A stretch of DNA of 64,000 bases from an uncultured Pirellulaceae bacterium (GCA_938084685.1 CALKGE010000004.1:62001-126000); one strand, 5' to 3'; counted from the first letter of the stretch, positions 9,403 through 19,628 are shown. Program-made: numbers and translations. Notes: a model not told the origin generated them from the letters alone.

Positions 9403-10740
9403 ATGAATACGCTCAAGCAATCCCGACGTCAATTCGTCAAAACTACCGTCGCCGCCTCCACAATTTTCACCGCCCCCGCATTCTTGCGAGCTCGTAATCT
9501 TAACGAACGACTGGACATCGCAGTTATCGGCACAGGTGGCCGAGGTGGCGCCAACCTGCGGAGCGTCGAATCCGAAAACATCGTGGCCGTTTGTGATGTT
9601 AACCAGACCAATCTCAAGTTTGCCCAGGACCGTCACCCTCAGGCTCAAGCCTTTAGCGATTTCCGCAAGCTCTATGACACCTTCAACAAATTCGATGCGG
9701 TGGTTGTCAGCACCTGTGAACATACGCACGCTTTCGCCACGCTGCCGGCGCTACAAATGAAGAAGCATGTCTACTGCGAAAAGCCGCTGACTTACAACAT
9801 CGCCGAGTGCCGTCGGATTCGCGAGGAAGCTAAAAAGGCGGGCGTTGCCACTCAGATGGGTACACAAATCCACGCTGGCAGTAACTACCGTCGCGTAGTC
9901 GAACTGGTACAGGCTGGTGCCATAGGGGATGTGAGTGAATGTCACGTCTGGGTCGGCCGTGCCTGGGGGCGTCAATCCAAAGAGGATGCGACCAAGCATC
10001 GTGACATCGTCTTTGCTCAGGAAAAACCCGCCACTAGCGACCCGATCCCCAGCGGCCTCAGCTGGGATCTGTGGCTCGGTCCCGCTCCGGAACGAGCGTT
10101 TAACAACGTCTATTTCCCGGGTCCCAAATGGTATCGCTGGTGGGACTTTGGCAATGGGACCATGTCAGATCTGGGTAGTCACTGGGTAGACCTCCCCTTC
10201 TGGGCTCTGGGACTAAAAGCACCTTCGGTTATCTCGGCAGCTGGCCCGAAATCTCATGAGCAGCTGGCCCCCGCCTCAATGACGGCGACCTACACCTATA
10301 AAAAGACCAAGGAGCAGCCGGGCCTGAAGCTGCACTGGTATCAGGGAACGTATAAACCAAAGCCCTGGCTTGACGGCGAAATCCCTCAATGGGGTAGCGG
10401 CGTGCTGTTCGTGGGGAGCAAAGGGATGTTACTGTCTGACTACGGAAAACACCTTCTTTTGCCGGAAGACAGATTCCAGGACTACCGCCGTCCGGAACCC
10501 ACGATTCCAGACTCGATTGGCCATCATGCCGAGTGGATCAATGCCTGTAAGACGGGAGCTCCGACGACCTGTAACTTCGAGTATTCTGGCCTGCTGACCG
10601 AAGCCAATCATTTGGGCAACGTCGCTTTCCGCAGCGGAAAAACACTCTACTGGGACACTCAGAAAATGAAAGTCACCAACCATACGGATGCCGAACGCTT
10701 CGTTCACCGCGAGTACCGCAAGGGCTGGTCACTGGGGTAA
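9403..10740 (+). CDS. Tat-exported Gfo/Idh/MocA family oxidoreductase
   Basis: A 445-residue NAD(P)-dependent oxidoreductase. Residues 1-30 are a Tat signal ([13 protein letters not shown]). The Rossmann loop is [12 protein letters not shown] (40-51) and the conserved EKP triad is in CEKPLTYN (126-128). The C-terminal half has the family's alpha/beta substrate domain with [14 protein letters not shown]. Members act on sugars or cyclitols; the Tat signal and lineage suggest periplasmic cofactor-loaded export, as in glucose-fructose oxidoreductase. The substrate cannot be read from sequence. It is a single gene, divergent from the FG-GAP gene and convergent with the UnbV gene. Confidence 0.9.
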   Translation: MNTLKQSRRQFVKTTVAASTIFTAPAFLRARNLNERLDIAVIGTGGRGGANLRSVESENIVAVCDVNQTNLKFAQDRHPQAQAFSDFRKLYDTFNKFDAVVVSTCEHTHAFATLPALQMKKHVYCEKPLTYNIAECRRIREEAKKAGVATQMGTQIHAGSNYRRVVELVQAGAIGDVSECHVWVGRAWGRQSKEDATKHRDIVFAQEKPATSDPIPSGLSWDLWLGPAPERAFNNVYFPGPKWYRWWDFGNGTMSDLGSHWVDLPFWALGLKAPSVISAAGPKSHEQLAPASMTATYTYKKTKEQPGLKLHWYQGTYKPKPWLDGEIPQWGSGVLFVGSKGMLLSDYGKHLLLPEDRFQDYRRPEPTIPDSIGHHAEWINACKTGAPTTCNFEYSGLLTEANHLGNVAFRSGKTLYWDTQKMKVTNHTDAERFVHREYRKGWSLG

Positions 10741-10784
10741 CGACTGTCGCACGGAAACACTTCTGAAACAGAGACGCAAAGAGT

Positions 10785-12713
10785 TCAGTTAATAGAAGAT
10801 GGTCCCTGCTGGATAGCAATTTGCTGATCCAGCTCAGACTGCTCAACCACCTGTTTTTCACCGTTCGGCCAGACAACGGTCAGTTCAACCGGTCCGTCGG
10901 AATCGCCCAGTCCGAACGTAATCACCGCCTCGGCCTGTGAAAGATAACTTTTCGCCGGCATCATGACTCGACGTTGACTTCCCTTTGCATGCTTGAGTGT
11001 TACCACGGCTCCGATTCCCTGAGTATTACCGTCGGCACCACGCAGCTGGACGCGCAACCAATGATGATCGGATGCCTGATCGTTCCTCAGCAGTCTCGGT
11101 TTTCTACCACTGGTGGTGATCAGCAGGTCGAGGTCACCATCGCCGTCAATATCTGCATACGAGGCGCCTCGCCCGACCAGAGGCTCAAAAAAGTCGTCAC
11201 CCAGATTGGATTCGTCCATGCGAATAAACTCGGTATCGTAATCGAACCCTGCATTCCAAAAGAGCTGCGGTGCCTGTTCGTAAAACTGGCTTTCCTGAAC
11301 TTTGTTGATCTCCTCTTCGAGATGACCATTGGCTCCAAAGATATCCAGTCTTCCATCCAGATCAAAGTCGAAGAAGAACATACCAAAGGTGAGGTCCGAT
11401 CGTGTCTGAGGACCAAAGCCAGTGGCAATCGCTTCATCGACAAAGGAGAGGGTGTCACCTTCGCACACGTACAGAGCACTCATTTCGTTGGCAAAGTTAC
11501 CGATGCCGATACCGAGGCATTCATCGTTACGAAAATTGGCGGCATCGATACCCATCGCTCCACGCGCGTTTCCATTGGGATCAAACGCAATACCAGCCAG
11601 AATTCCAGTCTCCTCAAAAGTCCGATCTCCCTGATTGATGAAGAGGAAGTTTCGAACAGTGTCGTTGGAGACGACCAGATCGAGCAAACCGTCCAGATTT
11701 ACATCGACAGGGATAACGCCTAGTGATTTCCCTACCGCGACCCCTTGCTGATCTTTATTGGTGATCTGGATTCCGGCCGGTCCACTGATGTCGGTGAACG
11801 TACCATCACCGTTATTTTCATAGAGCTGGCTGAAGGAGCCACTGAATGAAGTAGGCGGCCCGTAAGCTCGTCCCACTCCGACCAGTGTAAATCCCTGGCT
11901 CAAATCGAGTTCTTTCGACCAGGTGATGTAATTGCAGACGAACAGATCCAGGTCTCCGTCGTTGTCCATATCGAACCAGGCCGTACTGGTCGACCAGCCG
12001 TCCGGGTCGCCAGCGAGTCCTGCTGAATCGGTCGCATCCACAAATTTTCCGTCTTCATTTTTCAGCAGACGATTGCCTCCGAGTGCGGAGATAAACAGAT
12101 CGACATCCCCATCATTGTCGTAGTCAGCAACGGCACAGCCCATTCCATACAATTCAATATTCAGACCGGCTTCTTCTGAGACATCGGTAAAGTTACCTTG
12201 GCCGTCGTTGGCATAGAGTCGGCTGGTTGCCGGAGTCACGTCTGAGGCCTCGTCATTGTCCCAGGCTTTGGAATTTATGAACAGAATATCCTGATCACCA
12301 TCGTTGTCGTAATCCAGAAACGCACATCCGCCTCCCATCGTTTCCGGAAGCAGTTTTTCGCCCTGGGCACCATTTTCATGCTCGAAGTCAATTCCTGCTT
12401 GCTCTGTAATATCCGTAAACACCATTTTGGGAATAGGCTGTCGGGTCGTACCATCTTCCGGCCCCAGATCTCTGGCTTGAACCTGCTGATGCTCTGTCTC
12501 GCTGATCTCAACGGCTTCTTCTTTTTCGCGAATGAACAGCACGTACACCAGGACTCCGACTACTGCCAAAGCCAAAATATACTTCAGTGAATGCCGCAGC
12601 ATTTCGCCGATGATTTCGTCATTCTCTTCATCGATGACCTGCTCCTCATCCGAGTAGATCTGCTCTTCGATTTCTGTCGATTCCTGTTCGGAACCAGAGT
12701 TTAATTCTTCCAC
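10785..12713 (-). CDS. Membrane-anchored CRTAC1-type FG-GAP protein with ASPIC/UnbV C-terminus
   Basis: A 642-residue protein read from a GTG at 12713 with GGTGAGGG just upstream. Residues 1-43 are strongly acidic and probably cytoplasmic; one membrane helix follows at 44-61, so the bulk lies outside the cytoplasmic membrane. FG-GAP repeats with DxDxDGDxD loops (DYDNDGDQDILF, DYDNDGDVDLFI, DMDNDGDLDLFV, DFDLDGRLDIF, DIDGDGDLDLL) form a propeller. Residues about 556-630 are the ASPIC/UnbV domain (GIGAVVTL, QAEAVITFGLG, VVWPNGEKQ). It is the last gene of the minus-strand block, 36 bases after the multihaem gene, and so probably shares a transcript with it. Role unknown. Confidence 0.88.
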   Translation of the reverse strand: MEELNSGSEQESTEIEEQIYSDEEQVIDEENDEIIGEMLRHSLKYILALAVVGVLVYVLFIREKEEAVEISETEHQQVQARDLGPEDGTTRQPIPKMVFTDITEQAGIDFEHENGAQGEKLLPETMGGGCAFLDYDNDGDQDILFINSKAWDNDEASDVTPATSRLYANDGQGNFTDVSEEAGLNIELYGMGCAVADYDNDGDVDLFISALGGNRLLKNEDGKFVDATDSAGLAGDPDGWSTSTAWFDMDNDGDLDLFVCNYITWSKELDLSQGFTLVGVGRAYGPPTSFSGSFSQLYENNGDGTFTDISGPAGIQITNKDQQGVAVGKSLGVIPVDVNLDGLLDLVVSNDTVRNFLFINQGDRTFEETGILAGIAFDPNGNARGAMGIDAANFRNDECLGIGIGNFANEMSALYVCEGDTLSFVDEAIATGFGPQTRSDLTFGMFFFDFDLDGRLDIFGANGHLEEEINKVQESQFYEQAPQLFWNAGFDYDTEFIRMDESNLGDDFFEPLVGRGASYADIDGDGDLDLLITTSGRKPRLLRNDQASDHHWLRVQLRGADGNTQGIGAVVTLKHAKGSQRRVMMPAKSYLSQAEAVITFGLGDSDGPVELTVVWPNGEKQVVEQSELDQQIAIQQGPSSIN

Positions 12714-12749
12714 AACACCCTCACCATGCGGTCGTAGTAATGGACTGCC

Positions 12750-15608
12750 TTAGTCTTGATCAACTGTTCCAGTCTCAGTCTCAGTCTGAAACTCCGTTTC
12801 TTTATTCAAATCATAGATCACCAGATCTTCGGCGGCGTGATTTGCTGCCGGGTACTTTTGGCGAGCCAGGCCCACAGCGCGGTCTCTGGCATTGTCGTCT
12901 GGCTTATAGATTCCGTGCAGCTTCCGATGTTTTTCCGCCAATTCGGTATCGGCCAACTGCTTGTAGATCAGGCTGAGACTGTAATGAGCTGTCACGTTTT
13001 CGCTATCCAGCGCCAACACTTTTTCAAATTCGGCGATCGCATCTCTGAGCAACGCTTCCCTTTTGTCCCGGCGGGCATCACCACTTTGCCGTTTGGCCAG
13101 ATCAAAAATTGTCTGCCCCAGCAGATTTCGAACCCGATAATCTTTGGAGAAGTCAAATTTCCGTTCGATCATCTCGGGCGTTTTATCATCCAACGCCGCT
13201 CGGAAGTACCTCTCAGCATCCTCAAGATTCCCCATTTCCCTGGCAATCTGACCACTCATCCAGTTGACCGTCCAGGGAGGAGCCGCCTTTTCTCCTTGGT
13301 AAGCTGCGGCAGCATTAATCGCCTGCAGTGCTTCATCCAGGCGACCTTCCCGGTAAAGCACTCGAGAAAGGTTCAACGGACCGTGATACAAATCAAAGCC
13401 TGCAACTTTGTTGAACGCTTCTGAGGCCTGGCGGAGTTCCGCTTTACCTTTGAGCAGCAGACCGATGCCATAGTCATTCCAGCGTTGCCATTCAGGGATA
13501 TCTTTCTCTTTGGACTGCACGAGCTCCTTGGCGGACATTTCATCGAGTGGAAAGGTGAGCACGTCATCGGCGATCTTCACAACGGGTAGATCATTGATGT
13601 AGGTACCATCGGTAGTGCGTCTACCACGAATTGGCTTGCCTTCAACCAATCCCTCCTGAGCAACAATGTTCATGTACTCCTGATCGAACTTTCTGTAATT
13701 CAATCGCGTTTCGACCGTAACAGGTTCGGTAAGCCCTTCTGGGACAACGAATTCGTAGTGAACAGTCTGTCCGGCTCCAGGTGGAATCTGGTGATTATAT
13801 AGGGGCACGAAGATATCGCCGGCGTTTCTGCGATTGATTCGATTCCCTTCGCGATCGAGCAGGAAGACATTGATGAAGTGGGACCAGGGATCGACTCCTT
13901 TCACTTCATTAAATCCACCACTTCTTCCCAGTACCTGATCGCCGGAACGCACGATGACTTCCAGCCAAATCTCATTCGAGTCGACCGTCCCCTGCGTAAA
14001 CAGGTGACCCAGTGTCAGCGTTCGAACAACGACATCAAGTACATAACGCTGTCCCGCTTTGAGTGTCGGGACCTCGGGGTTTAGCGGAGCGATCAGTTCT
14101 GCCGCGATGTCATTTCCTTCCCGGATTCCAAAGATGTCGACTCGCAGCGAGCCTTCCAGGAACTTCTCGTGGTAATCGATCGTCTCCTGCGAATCACGCA
14201 ACCAGGCAATTCCAGTATTGGCGCCTGTAAAGGTATGGTCATGAATTTGCAGTATGCCCTCACCACTGAAGTCTTTCGCTCCAAAGTCGCTACTTTCGAC
14301 CAATGGCATGTGACAACGATTACAATCGGCTTCCGCTTTGGGCGGATAATAGAAACTCGTGATCCCGCTACCGGAAACCCCGCTTAGCAGAAACGTATCA
14401 TAGTGATTCTGCCCTCGTAAAAACTCCTTGTAGTCAGTCACCGCATGTGGCAGATGAACTTTGTGACAGGTAGAACAGAACTTGGCTCCCTTGTGAACTT
14501 CCGGTTTAAGGAATGTCTTTTTATGAAACGCCGGCTTCGCCTTGATCAGCTGCTGATTGATCCACTGGAGCGTTTTATTCTCACTGAACGCGAAAGGATA
14601 ATGCTGAGGCTCGGAGATCACATAGTGCGCATTCCCTTTGGTCGAAGGAACATCTGTAATGGCATGGCAGACTGTACAGGTAATTCCGGCATGGGCTGTT
14701 TCGTGATTTTCAATATCGTAATTGGGATCATCGAACTGACCACTGAAAAACGGGACAGGGTCATGGCAGCCGGCACACCAGCGGGATCGTTTCACGTTCC
14801 CGTCTTTTTCCAAGGCAACTTTGCGAGTCTCTTTGATGGTCGCCAGGTAGGCGGGATTATTAAACGAACTGAAGTGATGGACACTATGGAACCATCCATT
14901 GAATGCATCTTCGTGGCACTGCAGACAGTACTGATTGTTCATCAGATTTTCTGAACTGATCAGTGCTCCATTACTGGTACGCGCCAGGGATGGCTCGAAG
15001 TACTTATCGCCTTCCACCGAGAACTTTGGTTGCTCGGCTGTCATCTTCAGAATGACGACAAACAGAACACTCAGTAAAACGACACCACCATAATTCACAC
15101 CAGCTCGCCAGCGGATTCGGGGACCTGAAAGTCGATGCAGCCAATAGAGCCAGATTACGGCAATAGGGCATGCCACATGAATCCAGTAAATGAGTGCTCG
15201 GGAAAACTCGTGCCGCAGATCCAGAAAGCCTTCAATACGAACCAGCAGTATGCCACTGACCAGGACCACGATGCTGGTGATAAACAGAGCGTATCCAATA
15301 CGTACCGCTCGTCGGTTCTTACGATCGTAGGTATTAAAGAGGTGGACAAAGCCAAAGAGCACAAAGGGAACGATCAAGCCGATGCCAAGAATCAGATGCA
15401 AGAGGAACATCCACATGTACATCGGATCTTTGTAGATATTGCCAGCTCCCCAGCGTTGACTACACCATTCCAGGAAGGTGATGCCAGCCAGGTAGACGCT
15501 GTTGGCGGATAGTAATGCCACCAGGCCAAATACGATATATAGAACGTATCGAAGTTTGGGACCTACACTTTTACGCGGCTTTCTTCGTTGTCTCTCGTCG
15601 CCCGACAC
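12750..15608 (-). CDS. Fusion of cytochrome-b-like membrane domain, pentahaem cytochrome c and TPR domain
   Basis: A 952-residue protein read from a GTG at 15608 with GAGAGG upstream. Residues 20-190 hold five predicted membrane helices (about 20-45, 63-90, 103-124, 138-160, 173-189), with histidines at 71, 89, 133, 144 and 158 placed like b-haem ligands. Five CxxCH motifs follow at 228-232, 278-282, 311-315, 378-382 and 429-433, with many extra histidines (HSVHHF, HYPF, HDHTF) as axial candidates. Residues about 490-690 are beta-rich without a recognised name, and 715-940 are TPR-like helices. The c-type section resembles cytochrome c554-like multihaem proteins. The architecture suggests electron transfer between the quinone pool and a periplasmic partner, but direction and partner are inference. 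Confidence 0.85.
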   Translation of the reverse strand: MSGDERQRRKPRKSVGPKLRYVLYIVFGLVALLSANSVYLAGITFLEWCSQRWGAGNIYKDPMYMWMFLLHLILGIGLIVPFVLFGFVHLFNTYDRKNRRAVRIGYALFITSIVVLVSGILLVRIEGFLDLRHEFSRALIYWIHVACPIAVIWLYWLHRLSGPRIRWRAGVNYGGVVLLSVLFVVILKMTAEQPKFSVEGDKYFEPSLARTSNGALISSENLMNNQYCLQCHEDAFNGWFHSVHHFSSFNNPAYLATIKETRKVALEKDGNVKRSRWCAGCHDPVPFFSGQFDDPNYDIENHETAHAGITCTVCHAITDVPSTKGNAHYVISEPQHYPFAFSENKTLQWINQQLIKAKPAFHKKTFLKPEVHKGAKFCSTCHKVHLPHAVTDYKEFLRGQNHYDTFLLSGVSGSGITSFYYPPKAEADCNRCHMPLVESSDFGAKDFSGEGILQIHDHTFTGANTGIAWLRDSQETIDYHEKFLEGSLRVDIFGIREGNDIAAELIAPLNPEVPTLKAGQRYVLDVVVRTLTLGHLFTQGTVDSNEIWLEVIVRSGDQVLGRSGGFNEVKGVDPWSHFINVFLLDREGNRINRRNAGDIFVPLYNHQIPPGAGQTVHYEFVVPEGLTEPVTVETRLNYRKFDQEYMNIVAQEGLVEGKPIRGRRTTDGTYINDLPVVKIADDVLTFPLDEMSAKELVQSKEKDIPEWQRWNDYGIGLLLKGKAELRQASEAFNKVAGFDLYHGPLNLSRVLYREGRLDEALQAINAAAAYQGEKAAPPWTVNWMSGQIAREMGNLEDAERYFRAALDDKTPEMIERKFDFSKDYRVRNLLGQTIFDLAKRQSGDARRDKREALLRDAIAEFEKVLALDSENVTAHYSLSLIYKQLADTELAEKHRKLHGIYKPDDNARDRAVGLARQKYPAANHAAEDLVIYDLNKETEFQTETETGTVDQD

Positions 15609-15971
15609 TGGATGTTACCTCTCAACCGCGTTAAATGAACCAACGGAAAACGCTGCTTGCCGTGACCATTGGTTGAATTCTTCAATTTCTGCAACAACTA
15701 AAAATCGCACATACTCTCTATCAGTTTCGGGCAAATTGAGTCGCTAACTTTGTTATTAGTCACCGTTTTAAGGGGTACGAAGCGGTTTGCTTCAGGAATA
15801 ATTTCCGAACGAGTTAAAGATTATCAAATTCGATAAGTGCAACATGAAAGAAATTACGCATGCCGTGACCAATTGGTTCGATACCTGACCATTTTTACGG
15901 CCCGCATCACACCGGGAAACTTCCATCCGGAATCAGAACGAGTGTCTACCACTCTCACCAAACGACTCCCG
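15609..15971. other. 363-base non-coding gap with paired direct repeats
   Basis: No plausible gene in either direction. It is the upstream region of the multihaem gene and separates it from the end of the 1199-residue gene. The notable content is the near-identical repeat pair at 15658-15680 and 15861-15881. Confidence 0.6.
15658..15881. repeat. Direct repeat pair around a palindromic core
   Basis: TGCCGTGACCATTGGTTGA starts at 15658 and TGCCGTGACCAATTGGTTCGA at 15861. They differ by one inserted A in the core and one base near the end. The second copy contains the perfect palindrome ACCAATTGGT. They lie about 50 and 250 bases upstream of the multihaem gene start, so they could be operator sites or a remnant of duplication. 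Confidence 0.45.
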
Positions 15972-18900
15972 TTACTGGAGGTTCAAATTCCAAAATTGGC
16001 TGAAGTCCATTTCCCGAGTTTGGTACTCCTCCAGATACCGCTTGTATTCCGGATTCGATACGGCACCGAAGTTTAACGGCGGATATTGCTCCATGGCACT
16101 GAACGGCAGTGGTTCCACTCGGTGACCGGCAACGGTATTCAAATCAGCGTCCTTGTCCCAACCAACTGAGTGAATCAGAAAATCCCGTTTCCACCCAGCT
16201 CGAACCGGCGGCAGTTGTTCGAAGACAACTGTCATTTCATCGCCAGAGCCAAGTACAACCAACTTGTTATCTTCGGACGTGATCAACTCGGAGGTATCAC
16301 CATACCGAGTAAATTTGCCAGCCATGGGTGGCCAGATCATATCCCGCGTCACTTCATCGTAGACGTATCGTTCCGGACCGTTATTGAGTCGGGGCAACCT
16401 GGCGGAAAATCCGCGGTAATGCAGATCGGCGCTTTGCAGCTTTGCTGTTTGCAGGAGAGGTTCACCCGCTTGTGCATCCACGGCTATCAGAATCTCGTCC
16501 CAGTATATTTCCATGGAACTGGCGATTCGCACTCGATAGTCACCATCCTTGAATTCGGAGACCGGCACCTCCACTACGATGGTTTTGGTTTTCCCTCCGG
16601 GGAAGCCCATGTTGGGTACAACTTCTTCCCATACGGTCTGACGATCTGCTGCAGACCTTGGCATAGAAATGTACGGCGGTCGGGGCCCCGAAAGTTTTTC
16701 GTTCTGAGACAGAGCGATATTGATGGAGGTATCTGTAGGGAACATCCATCCATTCATCACCAACTGAACCTGCTGGGCGTTCGTAAGGTCGCCCAGCTCA
16801 AGTTCCATAAAGTACTCGTCGACCAGCCCCTGTTTATGCCTGCTATCGAAGAGCTTGGTGAATCTGCCATCCCGCTTCGAGACCGTTTCTGTGACATCCT
16901 CGCCATTGCTGGCCACCACTCGATCTAACGGCCGTAATCGTTCACGTTGAAAACTGTGAACTTTGAACTCCGAAACCGAAGGAGGCCCTACTTTTTCGTT
17001 GGAGAAGACAACTGTATCTGCAGGGTGGTCGACTGCAATTAATTCCACCAGATCGAAGTAGGCAGCTTCCCATAATTCTTCGGTGATCTGCATACGATAC
17101 TGACCGTCGACAGGGACTAATCGCTCGCCCGGGATCAGCAGGTACTCCCATTCCCGGGTGGGCGCCTTGATACCTTCACCAAACTGCAGACCAATCGGAG
17201 CAGCCCATAGCAGATCCGTAAAAAACTCGTACTTTTCGCCGGTCCAAGTGTAGAGATAGGGGCATGACCCTCTCAACAGGTACTGTTGTTCTGTAAAGGT
17301 CAATCGGCTCTTCGGCTCCACCAGATTCTGGGGAATTCCGTTAGTCCATAGAGCTCGAACTGTGTCAGCCCCCTGACTGGCCCCCACACCAAAATGAACC
17401 ACACCCCCGTCAGCCTGCTGGGTCTGATACCCTGCGGCACTACGAAGATCGACTCGCGCGCCCACACCATGCACATTACAACGCTGCACTTTGAGCTGCG
17501 GGTCCGGTTCTGCACAAAAACGAACTTTGATCCAGTTGTTCGCGTTACCTCCTTCATTGGACAACAAAACGACTTTTCCATCGACAACGACCAGCAAATC
17601 CAGATCACCGTCATCATCAATGTCATCTACATCAACATTCGAGATCACTCCAGAGACTCCTTCGATGGCACCTGGATCTCCGAACTGTCCATCGCTGAGA
17701 TTGCGAGCAAGCTGAATTCCCATCGGGCTCCAAATCACCAGATCCCGCCAACCGTCGTTGTCATAATCCACAGGCAGAAGTGATGTTCCCTGACCAGCAA
17801 TGGTGAAGGAATCCTGTTTCCAAACTTTCCCACCCGGATCATTTCCGGTGAGGACTCCTTGAATTACCGACCCATCGGCAGTTATCACATCTGTCGTGCC
17901 GTTATTGTCAACGTCCATCAGACAGAGAGAAGTTGGCTTGGCAGCTCCTATCAGGTCACTTGACGACTCATTCCACTGCAGACGCCCATGACGGATATTT
18001 TGAAAAACTCCGCCACTCACTACCAGATCTGGCTGCAACGAACGATTGAAATCAGCCACGGCTAAAACCAGACTTGAGGAGGCATTCGCCGTTTCCGGCA
18101 ACGCTGCTTCTGTGACGTTCGAAAAGAGCCAGTTTTCATGGTTTTTCCAGAGCTGCAATCCCTGATCCGACAAGAGTGCCACATCCAGATCCCCATCATT
18201 TTCAATATCGGTTACAGCCGCCGATTTGACTCCCGTCACACCAGACTGTTGAAAAGCAATTTCAGAAACCACCAACGACCTCTGTTCTTCTCCTTTGGGT
18301 AACACGTTTTCGACGACCTGAAGACCTGATTCGCCGTAGAGCAGGAAGTCAAAGTCAGAAAAAGCTGGCTCCGTCGTCATGGTGTCACGATCAAAGTCGA
18401 CCGCCAGCACCCGGTTCAATCCTGATGCAATCTCCACCGTATGAGTAACTTCCCATTGCTGCAGATCACCATCGTGCTGAAGTACGGACAGCTTCCCATC
18501 CTGTAACACGACCAGGTCAAGCTGATGATCCAGATCGAAATCACAGATCTGTGCATCCAAAACACCTGTCAATTGCTCAAGTCCGGTCATCGCATCAAAG
18601 GGCGAGTAGGAAACGGTGATACCTTCCGGCAAAGCCGCTGTCTGTTCCGCGTCATCCAGATAGCCTTCTGGAAAATCATGAATCAGGTATTCCAACGGAT
18701 GACGCTGCAGCTGAATCAGATCGGTGTGATATCCGAAGTCCTGTTTGACTACATTAAAGATCTGAATCATCCGGATCTTAACCTTACCCCAGGCTGCATC
18801 ATCGCCCGACTCGATCGCCGCTGACAGCTCCGGCAATTCCGTTGCCACATCGATTTTCTGTTCGGCAAGTATTGATTTGTATGGAGCGAGAATCTCGACG

Positions 18901-19571
18901 GCACTGCCCAGAGTTTCGACAATACCAGCATCTTTCGACTCTGCCTGCAACCGGACGATGTTCTCCAGCACGATCAGATTATCGGGGTTCACAGCCGCTG
19001 CTTGACGAATAACGGACTCACGCTGTTCACTCTGTCCATTACGCACCAACGAGAACAGCTCCATCAACGCCATCGCATCATCCGGATTCTTGTCGTACGC
19101 TGCTCGGAAAAATTGAGCCGCAGCCTCTTTGTCTTCCAGCGTCACATGCAGTTTCCCTTCCAGCATGTCAACAACTCCGGAATCCGGATCTTTTGCACGC
19201 AACGACTTTAATGCTTCACGGGCTAACTGCAGGGTAACCTCGTACTTTTCAAGAGCCTTATCGCGATCCTTGTACTGTGTGTCCACGGCCACAACACCGG
19301 CCACAGCCAGATTTCGAACTCCCAACATCGCCCCCGGAGCTTCACGAACCAACTCCGCGAAAATCTTTAACCCTTCGGTGCCATCATTGCTGGGCACATT
19401 GGGAGCATTCTCGACATATGCCAAGCCTCTGTTTTTAAGTGACACCAACTCGGCAGAACTGAGACTGCTGGTTCCGGGAAGTCCTTTGATACCTAACCAG
19501 ACTCCGACGGCAACGCAAAGGAGGCCAAGAAACATCAACGGCTTATTTTTTCGATTGGCTTTGTCTACCAT
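15972..19571 (-). CDS. Membrane-anchored TPR / FG-GAP / ASPIC-UnbV protein with long unnamed C-terminus
   Basis: A 1199-residue protein. Residues 11-28 are a single membrane anchor. Residues about 40-230 are TPR-like helical repeats, including DPDSGVVDMLEGKLHVTLEDKEAAAQFFRAAYDKNPDDA-type sequence. FG-GAP loops follow (FDLDHQLDLVVL, IENDGDLDVALL, YDNDGWRDLVIW, IDDDGDLDLLVV). An ASPIC/UnbV domain lies at about 690-780 (GVGARVDLRSAAGYQTQQADGGVVHFGVG). The last 400 residues open with a distinctive GSCPYLYTWTGEKYEFFTDLLW segment and have no name that I know. It lies 57 bases after the PQQ-propeller gene and is probably co-transcribed with it. Function unknown. Confidence 0.85.
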   Translation of the reverse strand: MVDKANRKNKPLMFLGLLCVAVGVWLGIKGLPGTSSLSSAELVSLKNRGLAYVENAPNVPSNDGTEGLKIFAELVREAPGAMLGVRNLAVAGVVAVDTQYKDRDKALEKYEVTLQLAREALKSLRAKDPDSGVVDMLEGKLHVTLEDKEAAAQFFRAAYDKNPDDAMALMELFSLVRNGQSEQRESVIRQAAAVNPDNLIVLENIVRLQAESKDAGIVETLGSAVEILAPYKSILAEQKIDVATELPELSAAIESGDDAAWGKVKIRMIQIFNVVKQDFGYHTDLIQLQRHPLEYLIHDFPEGYLDDAEQTAALPEGITVSYSPFDAMTGLEQLTGVLDAQICDFDLDHQLDLVVLQDGKLSVLQHDGDLQQWEVTHTVEIASGLNRVLAVDFDRDTMTTEPAFSDFDFLLYGESGLQVVENVLPKGEEQRSLVVSEIAFQQSGVTGVKSAAVTDIENDGDLDVALLSDQGLQLWKNHENWLFSNVTEAALPETANASSSLVLAVADFNRSLQPDLVVSGGVFQNIRHGRLQWNESSSDLIGAAKPTSLCLMDVDNNGTTDVITADGSVIQGVLTGNDPGGKVWKQDSFTIAGQGTSLLPVDYDNDGWRDLVIWSPMGIQLARNLSDGQFGDPGAIEGVSGVISNVDVDDIDDDGDLDLLVVVDGKVVLLSNEGGNANNWIKVRFCAEPDPQLKVQRCNVHGVGARVDLRSAAGYQTQQADGGVVHFGVGASQGADTVRALWTNGIPQNLVEPKSRLTFTEQQYLLRGSCPYLYTWTGEKYEFFTDLLWAAPIGLQFGEGIKAPTREWEYLLIPGERLVPVDGQYRMQITEELWEAAYFDLVELIAVDHPADTVVFSNEKVGPPSVSEFKVHSFQRERLRPLDRVVASNGEDVTETVSKRDGRFTKLFDSRHKQGLVDEYFMELELGDLTNAQQVQLVMNGWMFPTDTSINIALSQNEKLSGPRPPYISMPRSAADRQTVWEEVVPNMGFPGGKTKTIVVEVPVSEFKDGDYRVRIASSMEIYWDEILIAVDAQAGEPLLQTAKLQSADLHYRGFSARLPRLNNGPERYVYDEVTRDMIWPPMAGKFTRYGDTSELITSEDNKLVVLGSGDEMTVVFEQLPPVRAGWKRDFLIHSVGWDKDADLNTVAGHRVEPLPFSAMEQYPPLNFGAVSNPEYKRYLEEYQTREMDFSQFWNLNLQ

Positions 19572-19628
19572 TTCTTACCCAGCAGCTAAAGGCGGTCGCG
19601 AGCGGGAACTCGCAAGTCTGTCTACGGT

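Noticed and set aside
10974..11723. 249-codon open frame on the plus strand inside the 642-residue UnbV gene
   Set aside because: Lies antisense to clear FG-GAP repeats; the open frame follows from the repeated GAT/GAC-rich codons.
12756..13424. 222-codon plus-strand frame under the TPR region of the multihaem gene
   Set aside because: Antisense to well-formed TPR repeats.
16170..16928. 252-codon plus-strand frame inside the 1199-residue gene
   Set aside because: Antisense to continuous coding sequence of the large protein, no signal or domain seen.
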